Counted from the stretch's first letter, positions 8,200-16,161 are shown. The stretch is 64,000 bases of DNA from Neobacillus cucumis (GCF_016908975.1 NZ_JAFBEX010000007.1:186001-250000); one strand, 5' to 3'. Numbers and translations are program-made. The notes: a model not told the origin generated them from the sequence alone.

Positions 8200-8604
8200 A
8201 TGATTAGACCTTATTTAATGTTTAACAGAGAATGTGATGAAGCTTTTAAAATGTATCAAAAGGCCTTTGACGGTGAAATGGTGTCCATTCAGAAATATGG
8301 CGATATGCCACCTAACCCTGAATTTCCGGTTGCTGAAAGCGATAAGGACCTCGTGTTACATGCCCAACTGAAATTAACAGAAACTGGCTATATTTATGGT
8401 TCAGATGGAAGCCGTAATCAACAAGGCAGTCCAAAAGTGTCCATCAGTGTAGAACTTGATTCTGAGGAACGTGCTTTTAAAGCATGGGAAGTGCTGAAAG
8501 ATGGCGGGTCAGTTTATATGGATCTTCAGCCAACCTTCTTCTCCAAACTGCATGGTTCCGTACAGGACAAATATGGAGTAACTTGGATGTTTACCGTAAA
8601 CTAG
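8200..8604 (+). CDS. VOC/PhnB-like (glyoxalase superfamily) protein
   Basis: 134 residues from the ATG at 8200; AAGGAG is 9 nt upstream, whereas TTG 8194 is only 3 nt away. MIRPYLMFNRECDEAFKMYQKAFDGE is the typical opening of the 3-dmu-9_3-mt/PhnB branch of the vicinal oxygen chelate fold, and GSVYMDLQPTFFSKLHGSVQDKYGVTWMF is its C-terminal signature. Family members bind metal or small ligands; many are uncharacterised. The 8611-8758 repeat begins 7 bp after its stop, so it has no terminator of its own before the repeat. Confidence 0.85.
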   Translation: MIRPYLMFNRECDEAFKMYQKAFDGEMVSIQKYGDMPPNPEFPVAESDKDLVLHAQLKLTETGYIYGSDGSRNQQGSPKVSISVELDSEERAFKAWEVLKDGGSVYMDLQPTFFSKLHGSVQDKYGVTWMFTVN

Positions 8605-8610
8605 AAAAGA

Positions 8611-8758
8611 GGAAGCGCCTTGATCAGCCCCGACCAGCACAAGACAAGCCGGCTGAAAGGTTGCCTTTTAACCTTTTGGACGGCTTGGCTTGTGACCTCG
8701 AGGGGCTAGGCGCTGGAGCTGGACAATTCACAAAGTCCGAATTTATAATTTCTTATTT
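8611..8758 (+). repeat. Fold-back intergenic repeat, copy 1
   Basis: This ~148-bp segment is matched, inverted, by 19687-19834. It folds as nested stems: AGCGCC/GGCGCT, GCCCC/GGGGC and CACAAG/CTTGTG, around an AAGGTT-AACCTT tip, then continues as GGACAATTCACAAAGTC. The other copy has different bases in one stem but keeps pairing. No ORF is apparent. Confidence 0.8.
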
Positions 8759-8766
8759 TTTCAAGA

Positions 8767-8798
8767 AAAAGCACCCAGGTATTTTACCTGGGTGCTTC
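8767..8798. terminator. Terminator between convergent VOC gene/repeat and csoR
   Basis: AAGCACCCAGGT pairs with ACCTGGGTGCTT (5-nt loop); TTTTTCTTG follows on the minus strand, just beyond the csoR stop. Confidence 0.9.
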
Positions 8799-8804
8799 TT
8801 ATCC

Positions 8805-9152
8805 TCATTTTTTCATTAATTTTTGAATCGTTACAAGTACTTCATCGAGGACCTCAAAATCGCCTTCTTGGATTCTCTCAACTACACAGCTTTTCATATG
8901 TCCTTCCAGCAATATTCTCGCAACACTGTTTAAGGCTGATTGTGTTGCCGCAATCTGATTTATCACATCATCACAATACGTATCTTTTTCAATTAGTCCT
9001 TTAATCCCGCGAACTTGCCCTTCAATACGGTTTAACCTAGTAACTAGATTGTTTTTAACCTTATCTGGATGATGACTTTTCCGCTGGTTTCCCTCATTTT
9101 CACAGCAAGAATCACTCGTTAACTCTTGATCCAGTTCTTCGTTATGAGACAT
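8805..9152 (-). CDS. csoR: CsoR-family copper-sensing transcriptional repressor
   Basis: 115 residues. The all-helical DUF156 fold is recognisable from NLVTRLNRIEGQVRGIKGLIE. The Cu(I) ligands Cys60, His85 and Cys89 (TYCDDV, EGHMKSC) keep the exact 25/4 spacing of the characterised CsoR C-H-C site. An N-terminal extension of about 30 residues contains SCCEN and SHH, extra potential metal ligands. CsoR normally represses copZ-copA; neither is in the window, so this copy is an orphan. It is followed by a terminator; the regulated promoter is probably elsewhere. Confidence 0.9.
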   Translation of the reverse strand: MSHNEELDQELTSDSCCENEGNQRKSHHPDKVKNNLVTRLNRIEGQVRGIKGLIEKDTYCDDVINQIAATQSALNSVARILLEGHMKSCVVERIQEGDFEVLDEVLVTIQKLMKK

Positions 9153-9205
9153 TAAATAAATACGCCTCCTTTTTGGACTAATTATATCATACCACCGTAT
9201 AGTAT

Positions 9206-9670
9206 CTACATGCTTTCCACAATTGTTTGCTGGATGTTTCGAATAACATCTCCACGGCTAATAACACCAATCACACGATTTACCCCGTTAACTACAGGGA
9301 GTTTTTTAAAGTGGTGCTTGGCTAAGATATTAATGACGGTTTCCATTTCATCGTCAGGTCCAACGGTGACTATGCCATGTGTTTTAGCAATCTTGATAAT
9401 TTCCCTATTAATGATTTCATCTAAATGGATATCCCGATCCTCTACCGCGATATATGTCATAAAACTAAAATAATCATGGATACGACGATCTAATGGTTTA
9501 AGAGCGCGCAAAATATCACCATCCGTTACCATCCCGATTAAAGTCCCATCTTTTTTCATAATCGGCACACCGCCGATTTTCTTTTCCACAAAAATGGACA
9601 TGACTTCTTTAATTGTATTCTCAGGCCATACTGAAATAACATCCCACACCATAAAATCTCTTACCTTCAT
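9206..9670 (-). CDS. Tandem CBS-domain protein
   Basis: 154 residues from the second ATG of the GAGATGATG start region at 9670; a GCGGTGAG site lies just upstream, while the longer start at 9706 has none. It holds two CBS domains (about 1-60 and 90-150), each with the G-x-(I/V)(S/T)xxD motif: IGMVTDGDILRAL and IGVISRGDVIRNI. CBS pairs bind adenine nucleotides and act as energy sensors. No effector domain is present, so it may act in trans. The start is uncertain by 12 codons. Confidence 0.85.
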   Translation of the reverse strand: MKVRDFMVWDVISVWPENTIKEVMSIFVEKKIGGVPIMKKDGTLIGMVTDGDILRALKPLDRRIHDYFSFMTYIAVEDRDIHLDEIINREIIKIAKTHGIVTVGPDDEMETVINILAKHHFKKLPVVNGVNRVIGVISRGDVIRNIQQTIVESM

Positions 9671-9765
9671 CATCTCACCGCTTTTTCTAAAAAATTTCTT
9701 CATCAAATGGTTCTATAATCAGGATTTAATGAATATAATAAATTCCATTATTCGTTGGATAGCAT

Positions 9766-10419
9766 TTATTCTAAAGTTTCCAATGTGTTTCCACGCCATT
9801 TCTCTAATATGGAAGGCGGGTAAACCATTCGGCATACCAGCTTGGCAATCTCCAGACAGGTACACTTTTTCTCTGCATGGCCAGTTTGATCAAGTCCATT
9901 CTCCACGATTACCATAATCGCCCATGATACCGTATCTAAATCTAAATCATTCCAGACGTACCCTTTTTCTCTTGCTTTCTCTAATCCAGAATAAATCCTT
10001 GCATGAATCCTGGTTCTAGCATTTTTAAGGACACCAACAAGCTCTGGATCCTTTAATAACAACTCTGGCAATACACGTCGAAGCCCAAATTCATGAATTC
10101 GGTTATAATGGCTTTCTAAGGAAGACGCCAATGATGAAACAGGATCATTAGTAACCCAGCTTATTTCAGGTGGAAGAAAAGACTCAATTTTATCCTCAAG
10201 CAAGGACATCAGCAGCTGGCGTTTATCGGAAAAATAACGATAAAAGGTTCCCGTGGCAACCCCCGCATGAGCAGCGATTTCTTTCGCAGTTGTCTGTTCA
10301 TAACCCTTTGCTTGAAACAACGCATATCCGCTTTCTAATAAGGCATTTCTTTTTTTCTGAGCACGGTCCTGTTTGGGCAAAAAAGGAAATTCACCTACAA
10401 GTTTTTCATCATCCGACAT
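9766..10419 (-). CDS. TetR/AcrR-family transcriptional regulator
   Basis: 217 residues from the ATG at 10419 (AGAGGTGAGAAC upstream). The helix-turn-helix is clear at about 22-65: ALFQAKGYEQTTAKEIAAHAG followed by VATGTFYRYFSDKRQLL. The C-terminal ligand domain contains CTCLEIAKLVC with three cysteines. Two copies of TGAAC-N4-GTTCA lie 41 and 92 bp upstream, the nearer overlapping the -35 region of its extended -10 promoter (TGTTATGAT, minus strand), so autorepression is likely. A small gene at 10680 on the other strand may be a co-regulated target. The ligand is unknown. Confidence 0.9.
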   Translation of the reverse strand: MSDDEKLVGEFPFLPKQDRAQKKRNALLESGYALFQAKGYEQTTAKEIAAHAGVATGTFYRYFSDKRQLLMSLLEDKIESFLPPEISWVTNDPVSSLASSLESHYNRIHEFGLRRVLPELLLKDPELVGVLKNARTRIHARIYSGLEKAREKGYVWNDLDLDTVSWAIMVIVENGLDQTGHAEKKCTCLEIAKLVCRMVYPPSILEKWRGNTLETLE

Positions 10420-10459
10420 GTTCTCACCTCTAAATTTATCATAACACGAACCAATAAAT

Positions 10460-10473
10460 TGAACCACAGTTCA
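10460..10473. promoter_or_regulatory. TetR operator 1
   Basis: TGAACCACAGTTCA, a TGAAC-N4-GTTCA palindrome in the promoter region of the TetR gene. It shares both half-sites with 10511-10524. Confidence 0.65.
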
Positions 10474-10481
10474 TGTTAAAA

Positions 10482-10504
10482 TTGACACATTTAGCTGTCT
10501 ATGT
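10482..10504 (+). promoter_or_regulatory. Candidate plus-strand promoter between the two operators
   Basis: TTGACA at 10482 is followed after 17 bp by AATACT (a weak -10). It reads towards the small gene at 10680 and lies between the two TGAAC-N4-GTTCA sites. The assignment is tentative because the -10 is poor. Confidence 0.35.
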
Positions 10505-10510
10505 AATACT

Positions 10511-10524
10511 TGAACTATAGTTCA
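10511..10524. promoter_or_regulatory. TetR operator 2
   Basis: TGAACTATAGTTCA, a perfect 14-bp palindrome, centred 51 bp from operator 1. Confidence 0.65.
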
Positions 10525-10679
10525 CATTATGATCGAACTTGAATAAATAAATACTTGAAAAGTTATTTCACTAAGCAGGAATTTATGGTTTTAATGCGAA
10601 TAATTTATAGTATTCTTTAATCATATTTTAATTTTTAAAACTATTTTAGTTTTACTATAATCGGAAGGTGTTGATTAAT

Positions 10680-10841
10680 TTGGCAAATCAATCTGAATCC
10701 AAAAAAATATCTGTAAATTCCACTATTTCATTAAAGGGAATTGTCAAAGCCATATTCAACGAAACCGTTCATGTTCAAATAGGCGGAAAAGTCATTCCAG
10801 TTCCAGCTTCAGATTTTTTTAATGAAAAACCAACCAAGTAA
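10680..10841 (+). CDS. Small uncharacterised protein (53 aa)
   Basis: TTG start at 10680 with GGAAGGTG 9 nt upstream, stop TAA at 10839-10841, and a good terminator 8 bp later. The product has a polar N-terminus (ANQSESKKISVNST) and a compact beta-like segment (SLKGIVKAIFNETVHVQIGG, then KVIPVPASDFF). I do not recognise the family. The strong ribosome site, terminator and upstream TetR operators make it a credible gene; codon use looks like its neighbours. It has no transmembrane segment. Confidence 0.65.
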   Translation: MANQSESKKISVNSTISLKGIVKAIFNETVHVQIGGKVIPVPASDFFNEKPTK

Positions 10842-10848
10842 TATGATA

Positions 10849-10878
10849 AAGGGCCCGTCACTTTTGTGATGGGCCTTC
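10849..10878. terminator. Bidirectional terminator between the small gene and tag
   Basis: AAGGGCCCGTCAC pairs with GTGATGGGCCTT around TTTT, with one bulged base. It lies between two convergent stop codons. Confidence 0.85.
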
Positions 10879-10890
10879 CTTGTTAGAATT

Positions 10891-11457
10891 TTAGTGCTTG
10901 TAACATTTACAGGTCGTGATATGATCATTAACCATCCCCACAGCTTGCATAAAAGCATAACAAATGGTGGAGCCGACAAATTTAAACCCCCGCTTCTTAA
11001 GATCCTTGCTTAGCCGATCGCTAATATCGCTTGTTGCCGGGACTTCACTCATTTCCTTGAAATGATTTTGAATCGGTTTTCCATCTACAAAGGACCAAAT
11101 ATAACCCTGGAACGATCCGAATTCTTCTACAACCTTTAAAAATGCTTTTGCATTTGTAATAACCGCATTTATTTTCAATTTATTCCGGACGATTCCTACA
11201 TTTTGCAACAGTTCGTTAATCTTATTTTCTTCGTATTGGATTATTTTCTCAGGTTCAAAATGATCAAACGCTTTTCGGTAATTCTCCCGTTTTTTTAAAA
11301 TTGTGTACCAGCTTAATCCCGCTTGCGCCCCTTCTAAATTTAGATATTCAAAGAGCAAACGGTCATCATATACCGCTACCCCCCATTCATGGTCATGGTA
11401 ATCGATATAAAGTGGATCCTGATTAACCCAACCGCATCTTTTTTCTAATTCGTTCAT
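10891..11457 (-). CDS. tag: DNA-3-methyladenine glycosylase I
   Basis: 188 residues, the family length. RCGWVNQDPLYIDYHDHEWG carries the zinc ligands Cys8 and His21; the C-terminal HITTCKCYKH supplies the remaining His and Cys. Glu42 in LEGAQAGLSW matches the base-recognition glutamate of Escherichia coli Tag. The enzyme excises 3-methyladenine from alkylated DNA, the first step of base-excision repair. It stands alone, convergent with the 53-aa gene. Confidence 0.95.
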   Translation of the reverse strand: MNELEKRCGWVNQDPLYIDYHDHEWGVAVYDDRLLFEYLNLEGAQAGLSWYTILKKRENYRKAFDHFEPEKIIQYEENKINELLQNVGIVRNKLKINAVITNAKAFLKVVEEFGSFQGYIWSFVDGKPIQNHFKEMSEVPATSDISDRLSKDLKKRGFKFVGSTICYAFMQAVGMVNDHITTCKCYKH

Positions 11458-11537
11458 GACGTTTTCTCCTATACACTTAAGGTCATATATAGTATGACAT
11501 AGATCCTTTAAAAAAAGTATCGGGTTTATGGTTGCAT

Positions 11538-11568
11538 TAAAAAAGCCTGAGTTTGGTCCATCTCAGGC
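11538..11568 (-). terminator. Terminator of the aromatic catabolic operon
   Basis: GCCTGAG pairs with CTCAGGC and is followed on the minus strand by TTTTTTAATG, about 20 bp after the dioxygenase stop. Confidence 0.85.
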
Positions 11569-11586
11569 ATGATTTTAAATGTTCTA

Positions 11587-12444
11587 TTAGTTATTTTGCA
11601 CGTATTCGTTCTCTGCTGCCAACTCGCTCTCAGGTAGAGTAACTTTACTAAAGGTAATCAAGACGTTCCAGCTGCCTGAAGATTGCCCGTCAGCATAAAA
11701 CGTTGGTTTACAATCTTTGTCCAGCATACTTAATAGCATGGCGAGATGGCGGCCGCCTGATTCAACTCTTGCCATTCTTGCGTATTCAGGTAGCATATCA
11801 TAGGCTGCCTGAAAATTTTTACTCATCACAAATTCAAGGAATTGCTTATCCATCGCATGTTCGGTTACGGTTGGCTTGTTATGTCTGCCTCTCACCAAAT
11901 TATGAGATAAGGCACCGCTTGAAACAAAGACGACTTTTTTATCGGTTTCCTGTAAAACTTTGGCGATTACTTGACCCCATTTATACGTTTCTTCGATACT
12001 TGCTGCCAAAGTAACCGATAAATTAATAACTGGAATTTTTTCATCTGGATTTAAGTAGCGTAATGGTACAACACTTCCATAATCCCACAGATAATAAGGA
12101 TCATTCACTCCTTGAACTTGAAGACCTGCCTCCTCCCCTGCCTTGACCAGTTGGTTGGCTAGTTCTTCATCTCCCGGGAAGTTGTAAGGAACGTCCTTAA
12201 TTAAGTCAGGTGCTTCAAATGCTGTCAGTATGCCTTTATGAACAGGTGTACAATCTACATAATGGAAAAAAGTCGATGGCCAATGACATGAGACTAAAAC
12301 AATCACATCAGGGTTAATTTCCTCGATTTGTTTGGCTACAATCATCTTCATGGCTGCAGCCATATCTTGTTGAAAATTCGGCACTTGATCTTCATGACAC
12401 ATGCTAGGAACATGGGGAGCTATCAAACTAAACTCAATCGTCAT
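11587..12444 (-). CDS. praA: Class III (LigB-type) extradiol ring-cleavage dioxygenase, probable protocatechuate 2,3-dioxygenase
   Basis: 285 residues. The predicted Fe(II) ligands and acid/base residues are in place: His11 (LIAPHVPS), His54 (SCHWPS), His181 (GALSHNL) and Glu228 (RVESGGRH), matching His12, His61, His195 and Glu242 of LigAB. It is the last gene of the operon. A single-subunit LigB-type enzyme beside an ACMSD-like decarboxylase and the complete 2-hydroxymuconate branch matches the protocatechuate 2,3-cleavage (pra) pathway described in Paenibacillus. The ring-cleavage substrate is inferred from context; homoprotocatechuate or another catechol carboxylate is possible. AGGAGGG precedes the ATG. 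Confidence 0.75.
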   Translation of the reverse strand: MTIEFSLIAPHVPSMCHEDQVPNFQQDMAAAMKMIVAKQIEEINPDVIVLVSCHWPSTFFHYVDCTPVHKGILTAFEAPDLIKDVPYNFPGDEELANQLVKAGEEAGLQVQGVNDPYYLWDYGSVVPLRYLNPDEKIPVINLSVTLAASIEETYKWGQVIAKVLQETDKKVVFVSSGALSHNLVRGRHNKPTVTEHAMDKQFLEFVMSKNFQAAYDMLPEYARMARVESGGRHLAMLLSMLDKDCKPTFYADGQSSGSWNVLITFSKVTLPESELAAENEYVQNN

Positions 12445-12544
12445 AATACCCTCCTGGAATTTTTATCATTCTTTACCGAGTTAACGCTTACAATAATGAA
12501 TAATCACAGGGAGCATCGATATCCCCATGCTCCCCTGTTGTGTC

Positions 12545-12730
12545 CTATCTTTCTGAAGCAGGTACTCCTGCAATTCCCCAATGGGTTTTTGGAATTTCAG
12601 TTACGATTACGCGAATACTTTCTCTTGGTGCGTTTAAGGTTTCCTGAACTGTATTGGTAAGATTCTGGATTAATTCTGTTACTTTCTCAGGAGGTCTTCC
12701 CTCCATAATCTGCACATTAATAAGTGGCAT
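12545..12730 (-). CDS. praC: 4-oxalocrotonate tautomerase
   Basis: 61 residues, exactly the tautomerase size. Pro follows the initiator Met (catalytic Pro1 after Met removal), and Arg11 (EGRPPEKV) and Arg39 (ESIRVIV) are conserved; the usual Phe50 is Trp (KTHWGIAG). It converts 2-hydroxymuconate (4-oxalocrotonate enol) to 2-oxo-3-hexenedioate. It lies between the dioxygenase (100-bp gap) and the decarboxylase (30-bp gap), and AAAGGATG precedes the ATG. Confidence 0.9.
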   Translation of the reverse strand: MPLINVQIMEGRPPEKVTELIQNLTNTVQETLNAPRESIRVIVTEIPKTHWGIAGVPASER

Positions 12731-12760
12731 ATCTTATCATCCTTTTTATAAAAAGATCCT

Positions 12761-13543
12761 TTAATCCGTTACTGTAAACGTAACTTCACCTAGTCCATCA
12801 AATTTTCCGCTGACCACATCACCGTATTTCAGCATTACTGCGCTGGTGATACCACCTGTTAAAATAACATCACCCTTGCGCACTTTTTGTCCCTTTTTGG
12901 CAAGCATATTCGCTAGCATGGCAATTGAATGTGCCGGGTGTCCTAATACAGCTGCACCTGCCCCAAGCTCCCTAATTTCACCATTAATCGATAGTGTTGA
13001 ACCAAGTAAATCTAGTTCAAATTGATCTGGTCTCTTTAAAGTTGTACCAAATACAACCCTTGAGGTCGAAGCATTATCTGCAATCACGTCCGGTAAGGTA
13101 AAGTTGAAATTTTCATAGCGGCTGTCAATGATTTCTAATGCAGGCAGTACATAGTCCGTTTTAGCGAGAACTTGAGCACCTGTTACACCAGGACCCTCGA
13201 TATCTTCTCCGATTACAAATGCAATTTCCGCTTCTACTTTTGGATGAATCATCTCATGTAATGGCAGTTTGCCTCCATTCTCAATCAGCATATAATCAAA
13301 CACATATCCATAGATGGGATCATCAATCCCCATTTGTTTCATCTTGGCAAAACTGGTTAAACCCATCTTTGGACCAACTATTCTTCTGCCTTCCTGCAGT
13401 TTCATTTGAACGATTTCTTCCTGAACCTGATATGCTTCCTCTACCGTTAAATCAGGCCATAAATTGGAGGTTACCTTCTCGACCTCACGTTGTTCAAGCT
13501 CGGCTGCAACTAGATAATTGGCTATTTCCTTAATTTGACTCAC
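12761..13543 (-). CDS. praD: 2-oxo-3-hexenedioate decarboxylase / 2-keto-4-pentenoate hydratase family
   Basis: 260 residues with a GTG start (AGAGGGGAAAACA upstream). The fumarylacetoacetase-like fold shows GPKMGLTSFAKMKQMGIDDPIYG, HPKVEAEIAFVIGEDI with its metal-binding Glu residues, and the long DNASTSRVVFG segment. It is 40-50% similar by eye to the next gene upstream, a paralogue, as in all meta-cleavage operons where decarboxylase and hydratase form a complex. Which of the two is which cannot be settled from sequence; the FAKMKQMGIDDPIYGYV form and position next to the tautomerase favour decarboxylase. Confidence 0.8.
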   Translation of the reverse strand: MSQIKEIANYLVAAELEQREVEKVTSNLWPDLTVEEAYQVQEEIVQMKLQEGRRIVGPKMGLTSFAKMKQMGIDDPIYGYVFDYMLIENGGKLPLHEMIHPKVEAEIAFVIGEDIEGPGVTGAQVLAKTDYVLPALEIIDSRYENFNFTLPDVIADNASTSRVVFGTTLKRPDQFELDLLGSTLSINGEIRELGAGAAVLGHPAHSIAMLANMLAKKGQKVRKGDVILTGGITSAVMLKYGDVVSGKFDGLGEVTFTVTD

Positions 13544-13567
13544 TGTTTTCCCCTCTTTTTCTCCATA

Positions 13568-14344
13568 TTAAAAGTGCACACTAACTTGACCGATATGAGC
13601 AAATCTCGCCGTAAATGAATCTCCTTTATTTGCTGCTTCCGCAGCGGACAACGCACCGGAAAGGATTACTTCCCCTGCACGAAGCGGGATATCAAATTCT
13701 GATAGTTTATTTGCTAACCATGCGACACATGTAGCCGGATTTCCCAATGCAGCTGCACCGACACCTGTATTAACGAGTTCACCGTTTTTCGTTAAGACCA
13801 TGCCGACTAATTCCAAATCAATATCTTCGATTCTAGTTGGTTTTCCGCCTAATACGTAAAAACTTGAGGACCCATTATCGGCAACCGTATCCTGCAGCTT
13901 TATCTTCCAATCTTGGACTCTACTATCGACGATTTCCAGCGCTGGCACGACATATTCAGTTGCCTGAAGAACATCAAGAGTGGTTACATTCGGTCCGCGT
14001 AAGTCCTTTTTTAAAATAAAGGCAATCTCAGCTTCTACCTTTGGCTGGAGAACGGATTCAATTGAAATGGATCCGCCATTTTCTACTACCATATTATCTA
14101 GTAGATGGCCGTAATCTGGCTCATCAACGCACAACAGGTTCTGCATGGCTAATGACGTTAACCCTATTTTCTTGCCAACGATTTTTTGTCCTTGCGCAAT
14201 TTTTTTATTAATATTTTCAAGCTGAATATGATAAGCCTCTTCTACTGTAAGCTCCGGCTCAACGGATGTTAAAGGGGCAATGCCTATTTTGGTCGTTTCT
14301 GCTTCGGCTAACTGTTCTGCAAATTGTTTTACTTTACTAGTCAA
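13568..14344 (-). CDS. praE: 2-keto-4-pentenoate hydratase / 4-oxalocrotonate decarboxylase family
   Basis: 258 residues from TTG 14344 (GAAGGGAAG 8 nt upstream). The frame remains open a further 54 codons into a repeat element, but those codons translate repeat DNA and are rejected. Motifs: VGKKIGLTSLAMQNLLCVDEPDYGHL, QPKVEAEIAFILKKDL, VADNGSSSFYVLGG. It would hydrate 2-oxopent-4-enoate to 4-hydroxy-2-oxovalerate. The aldolase and acetaldehyde dehydrogenase that complete the route are absent from the window. Decarboxylase/hydratase assignment with its paralogue may be swapped. Confidence 0.8.
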   Translation of the reverse strand: MTSKVKQFAEQLAEAETTKIGIAPLTSVEPELTVEEAYHIQLENINKKIAQGQKIVGKKIGLTSLAMQNLLCVDEPDYGHLLDNMVVENGGSISIESVLQPKVEAEIAFILKKDLRGPNVTTLDVLQATEYVVPALEIVDSRVQDWKIKLQDTVADNGSSSFYVLGGKPTRIEDIDLELVGMVLTKNGELVNTGVGAAALGNPATCVAWLANKLSEFDIPLRAGEVILSGALSAAEAANKGDSFTARFAHIGQVSVHF

Positions 14345-14377
14345 CGGATTTACTTCCCTTCTTATAGTTTGGCAATA

Positions 14378-14506
14378 TTGATTTCCGCTACAGGCGCTCA
14401 GCAAACCCGCAGGCGTGCCGGGGAGCCTCCTCGGCGCTGAAGGCGCCTGTGGGGTCTCCCCTGCCCCGTACTCCTGCAGGAGTCGAGCGCCTTCCGCTCC
14501 AATCAA
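14378..14506 (+). repeat. ~130-bp TTGATT-ended repeat, copy 1 (inside the aromatic operon)
   Basis: It starts TTGATTTCCGCT and ends CCGCTCCAATCAA, with internal CGCAGG, GAGCCTCCTCGGCGC, GGGGTCTCCCC and GAGTCGAGCGCC blocks shared with copies at 33263, 43995, 44465 (inverted) and 52234. It separates the dehydrogenase from the hydratase gene of one operon. Confidence 0.85.
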
Positions 14507-14539
14507 CTGCTATAAAATCATCAAAAACCTTAACTCAAC

Positions 14540-16003
14540 CTAAAGTTTGATTGTGACATTGGAAAGTTCAGAGTAGAAGTCGATACTGTGCATGCCGCCT
14601 GTTCTGCCGATTCCGCTATGCTTCATACCGCCAAATGGTGTTCTTAAATCGCGTAAGAACCAAGTATTGACCCAAATGATTCCAGCCTCCAACTGATGTG
14701 CCACTCGGTGAGCTCTTTTTAAGTCGTTTGTCCAAATGGTTGCTGCTAACCCATAATGAGTATCATTTGCCTGCATCACCACTTCTTCTTCCATATCAAA
14801 TGGTAAAACCGTAACAACTGGTCCAAAAATTTCCTCCCGAACACAGCGAGAATTACGATCAAGCCCCGTGATAATCGTTGGTTCTAAGTAATACCCTTTT
14901 TGATATCGACTTGGGCGTTTCCCGCCTGTCAGAATGGTACCGCCGTCTTCTCGGGCAATCTCAATATAGCTGTTGACACGGTCATAATGTTCTTTGCTGA
15001 CCAATGCACCTACATTCGTATCTGCTTCAAGCGGATGGCCCACTTTTAAGGTTCTAACTCTTTCTGCAAATCTAGTTAAAAATTCTTCGTATACAGGGCG
15101 TTCCACATAAATCCTTGAACCGCATAAACAAACTTCTCCTTGATTCTCAAAGCTGGATTTAATTGTTGTTTCAATTACTTCATCTAAATCAGAATCAGCA
15201 AAGATAATGTTTGGATTTTTACCGCCTAGTTCAAAGGAAAGCTTTTTCAAAGTGTCAGCTGCCGATTTCATGATAGCGGTCCCAGTTCTTGGCTCACCAA
15301 TAAATGAAATGGCATCCACATCCGGATGTTCCGAAATCGCGGCACCTGCGGAATTAGGTCCAAATCCATGAACAAGATTGACCACTCCATCCGGAACCCC
15401 TGCTTCTTTACAAATCTCCATTAATACGGTAGCCGTCATTGGCGTCCATTCTGCCGGTTTAATGACAGCCGTATTGCCCATTGCTAAACATGGGGCTAAC
15501 TTCCAAGTTAACAATAATAACGGCAGGTTCCAAGGCTTAATAATACCAACAACACCGACAGGTCTGCGATACGTATAATGAAGGGCAATATCATCCTGCA
15601 TATTCGCATCGGTTCCAACAGAAGTTATATAATCAGCGAAAAAGTGAAAGTTAAAGGCTGCACGCGGTACATCTACACTATTGGCTAATGAAAATGGTTT
15701 TCCAGTATCCATAGATTCGAGATGGGCCAGTTCTTCCTGTCTCTCAAGAATTAAATCCCCAATGCGACGTAAGATTTTAGAACGTTGCACAACACCCATG
15801 GTCTTCCATTTTCCATTTAGAGCTCTTCTCGCAGCCGCTACCGCAAAATTTACTTCTTCTTTCCCTCCTTCGGCGACCGTTCCTAAAACTTCCTCTGTTG
15901 CTGGGTTAATATTTTCAAACGTTTTTTGATTTTGTGATTCGACAAATTGGCCGTTGATAAAGTGTAAACAATTAATGGCTCTTACTCTAGTTTCTACTTG
16001 CAT
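14540..16003 (-). CDS. praB: 2-hydroxymuconate-6-semialdehyde dehydrogenase (ALDH superfamily)
   Basis: 487 residues from the ATG at 16003 (AGGAGGAATTTCGAC upstream). Catalytic Cys292 (GEVCLCGSR) and Glu258 (FELGGKNPN) are present, with the cofactor-binding IIKPWNLPLLLLTWKLAPCLA. ISFIGEPRTGTAIM in place of the common FTGSTEVG is typical of the hydroxymuconic semialdehyde dehydrogenase branch. It oxidises the semialdehyde to 2-hydroxymuconate with NAD+. First gene of the minus-strand operon, facing iclR; a cre-like site lies 52 bp upstream. Alternative substrates such as 2-aminomuconate semialdehyde cannot be excluded. Confidence 0.85.
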   Translation of the reverse strand: MQVETRVRAINCLHFINGQFVESQNQKTFENINPATEEVLGTVAEGGKEEVNFAVAAARRALNGKWKTMGVVQRSKILRRIGDLILERQEELAHLESMDTGKPFSLANSVDVPRAAFNFHFFADYITSVGTDANMQDDIALHYTYRRPVGVVGIIKPWNLPLLLLTWKLAPCLAMGNTAVIKPAEWTPMTATVLMEICKEAGVPDGVVNLVHGFGPNSAGAAISEHPDVDAISFIGEPRTGTAIMKSAADTLKKLSFELGGKNPNIIFADSDLDEVIETTIKSSFENQGEVCLCGSRIYVERPVYEEFLTRFAERVRTLKVGHPLEADTNVGALVSKEHYDRVNSYIEIAREDGGTILTGGKRPSRYQKGYYLEPTIITGLDRNSRCVREEIFGPVVTVLPFDMEEEVVMQANDTHYGLAATIWTNDLKRAHRVAHQLEAGIIWVNTWFLRDLRTPFGGMKHSGIGRTGGMHSIDFYSELSNVTIKL

Positions 16004-16054
16004 GTCGAAATTCCTCCTAGAAAAAAGTTGATATTTTGATATTTTCATAACATT

Positions 16055-16070
16055 ATGGTAACGCTTCCGA
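16055..16070 (-). promoter_or_regulatory. Candidate cre (CcpA) site upstream of praB
   Basis: The minus-strand TCGGAAGCGTTACCAT agrees with WTGNAARCGNWWWCAW at 14 of 16 positions. It lies just upstream of the dehydrogenase gene, where catabolite repression would make sense. Confidence 0.5.
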
Positions 16071-16161
16071 ATTTCATAAACAACGCTTCAGTTTCTCTAT
16101 ATGCAACAAACCCAATTTTTTTATAAATTTTTTAAATAATTCACAATTTTTTAAAATACTG

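Noticed and set aside
14345..14506. N-terminal extension of the hydratase (54 extra residues)
   Set aside because: These codons lie in the 130-bp repeat; the ribosome site at GAAGGGAAG and paralogue length both support the TTG at 14344.
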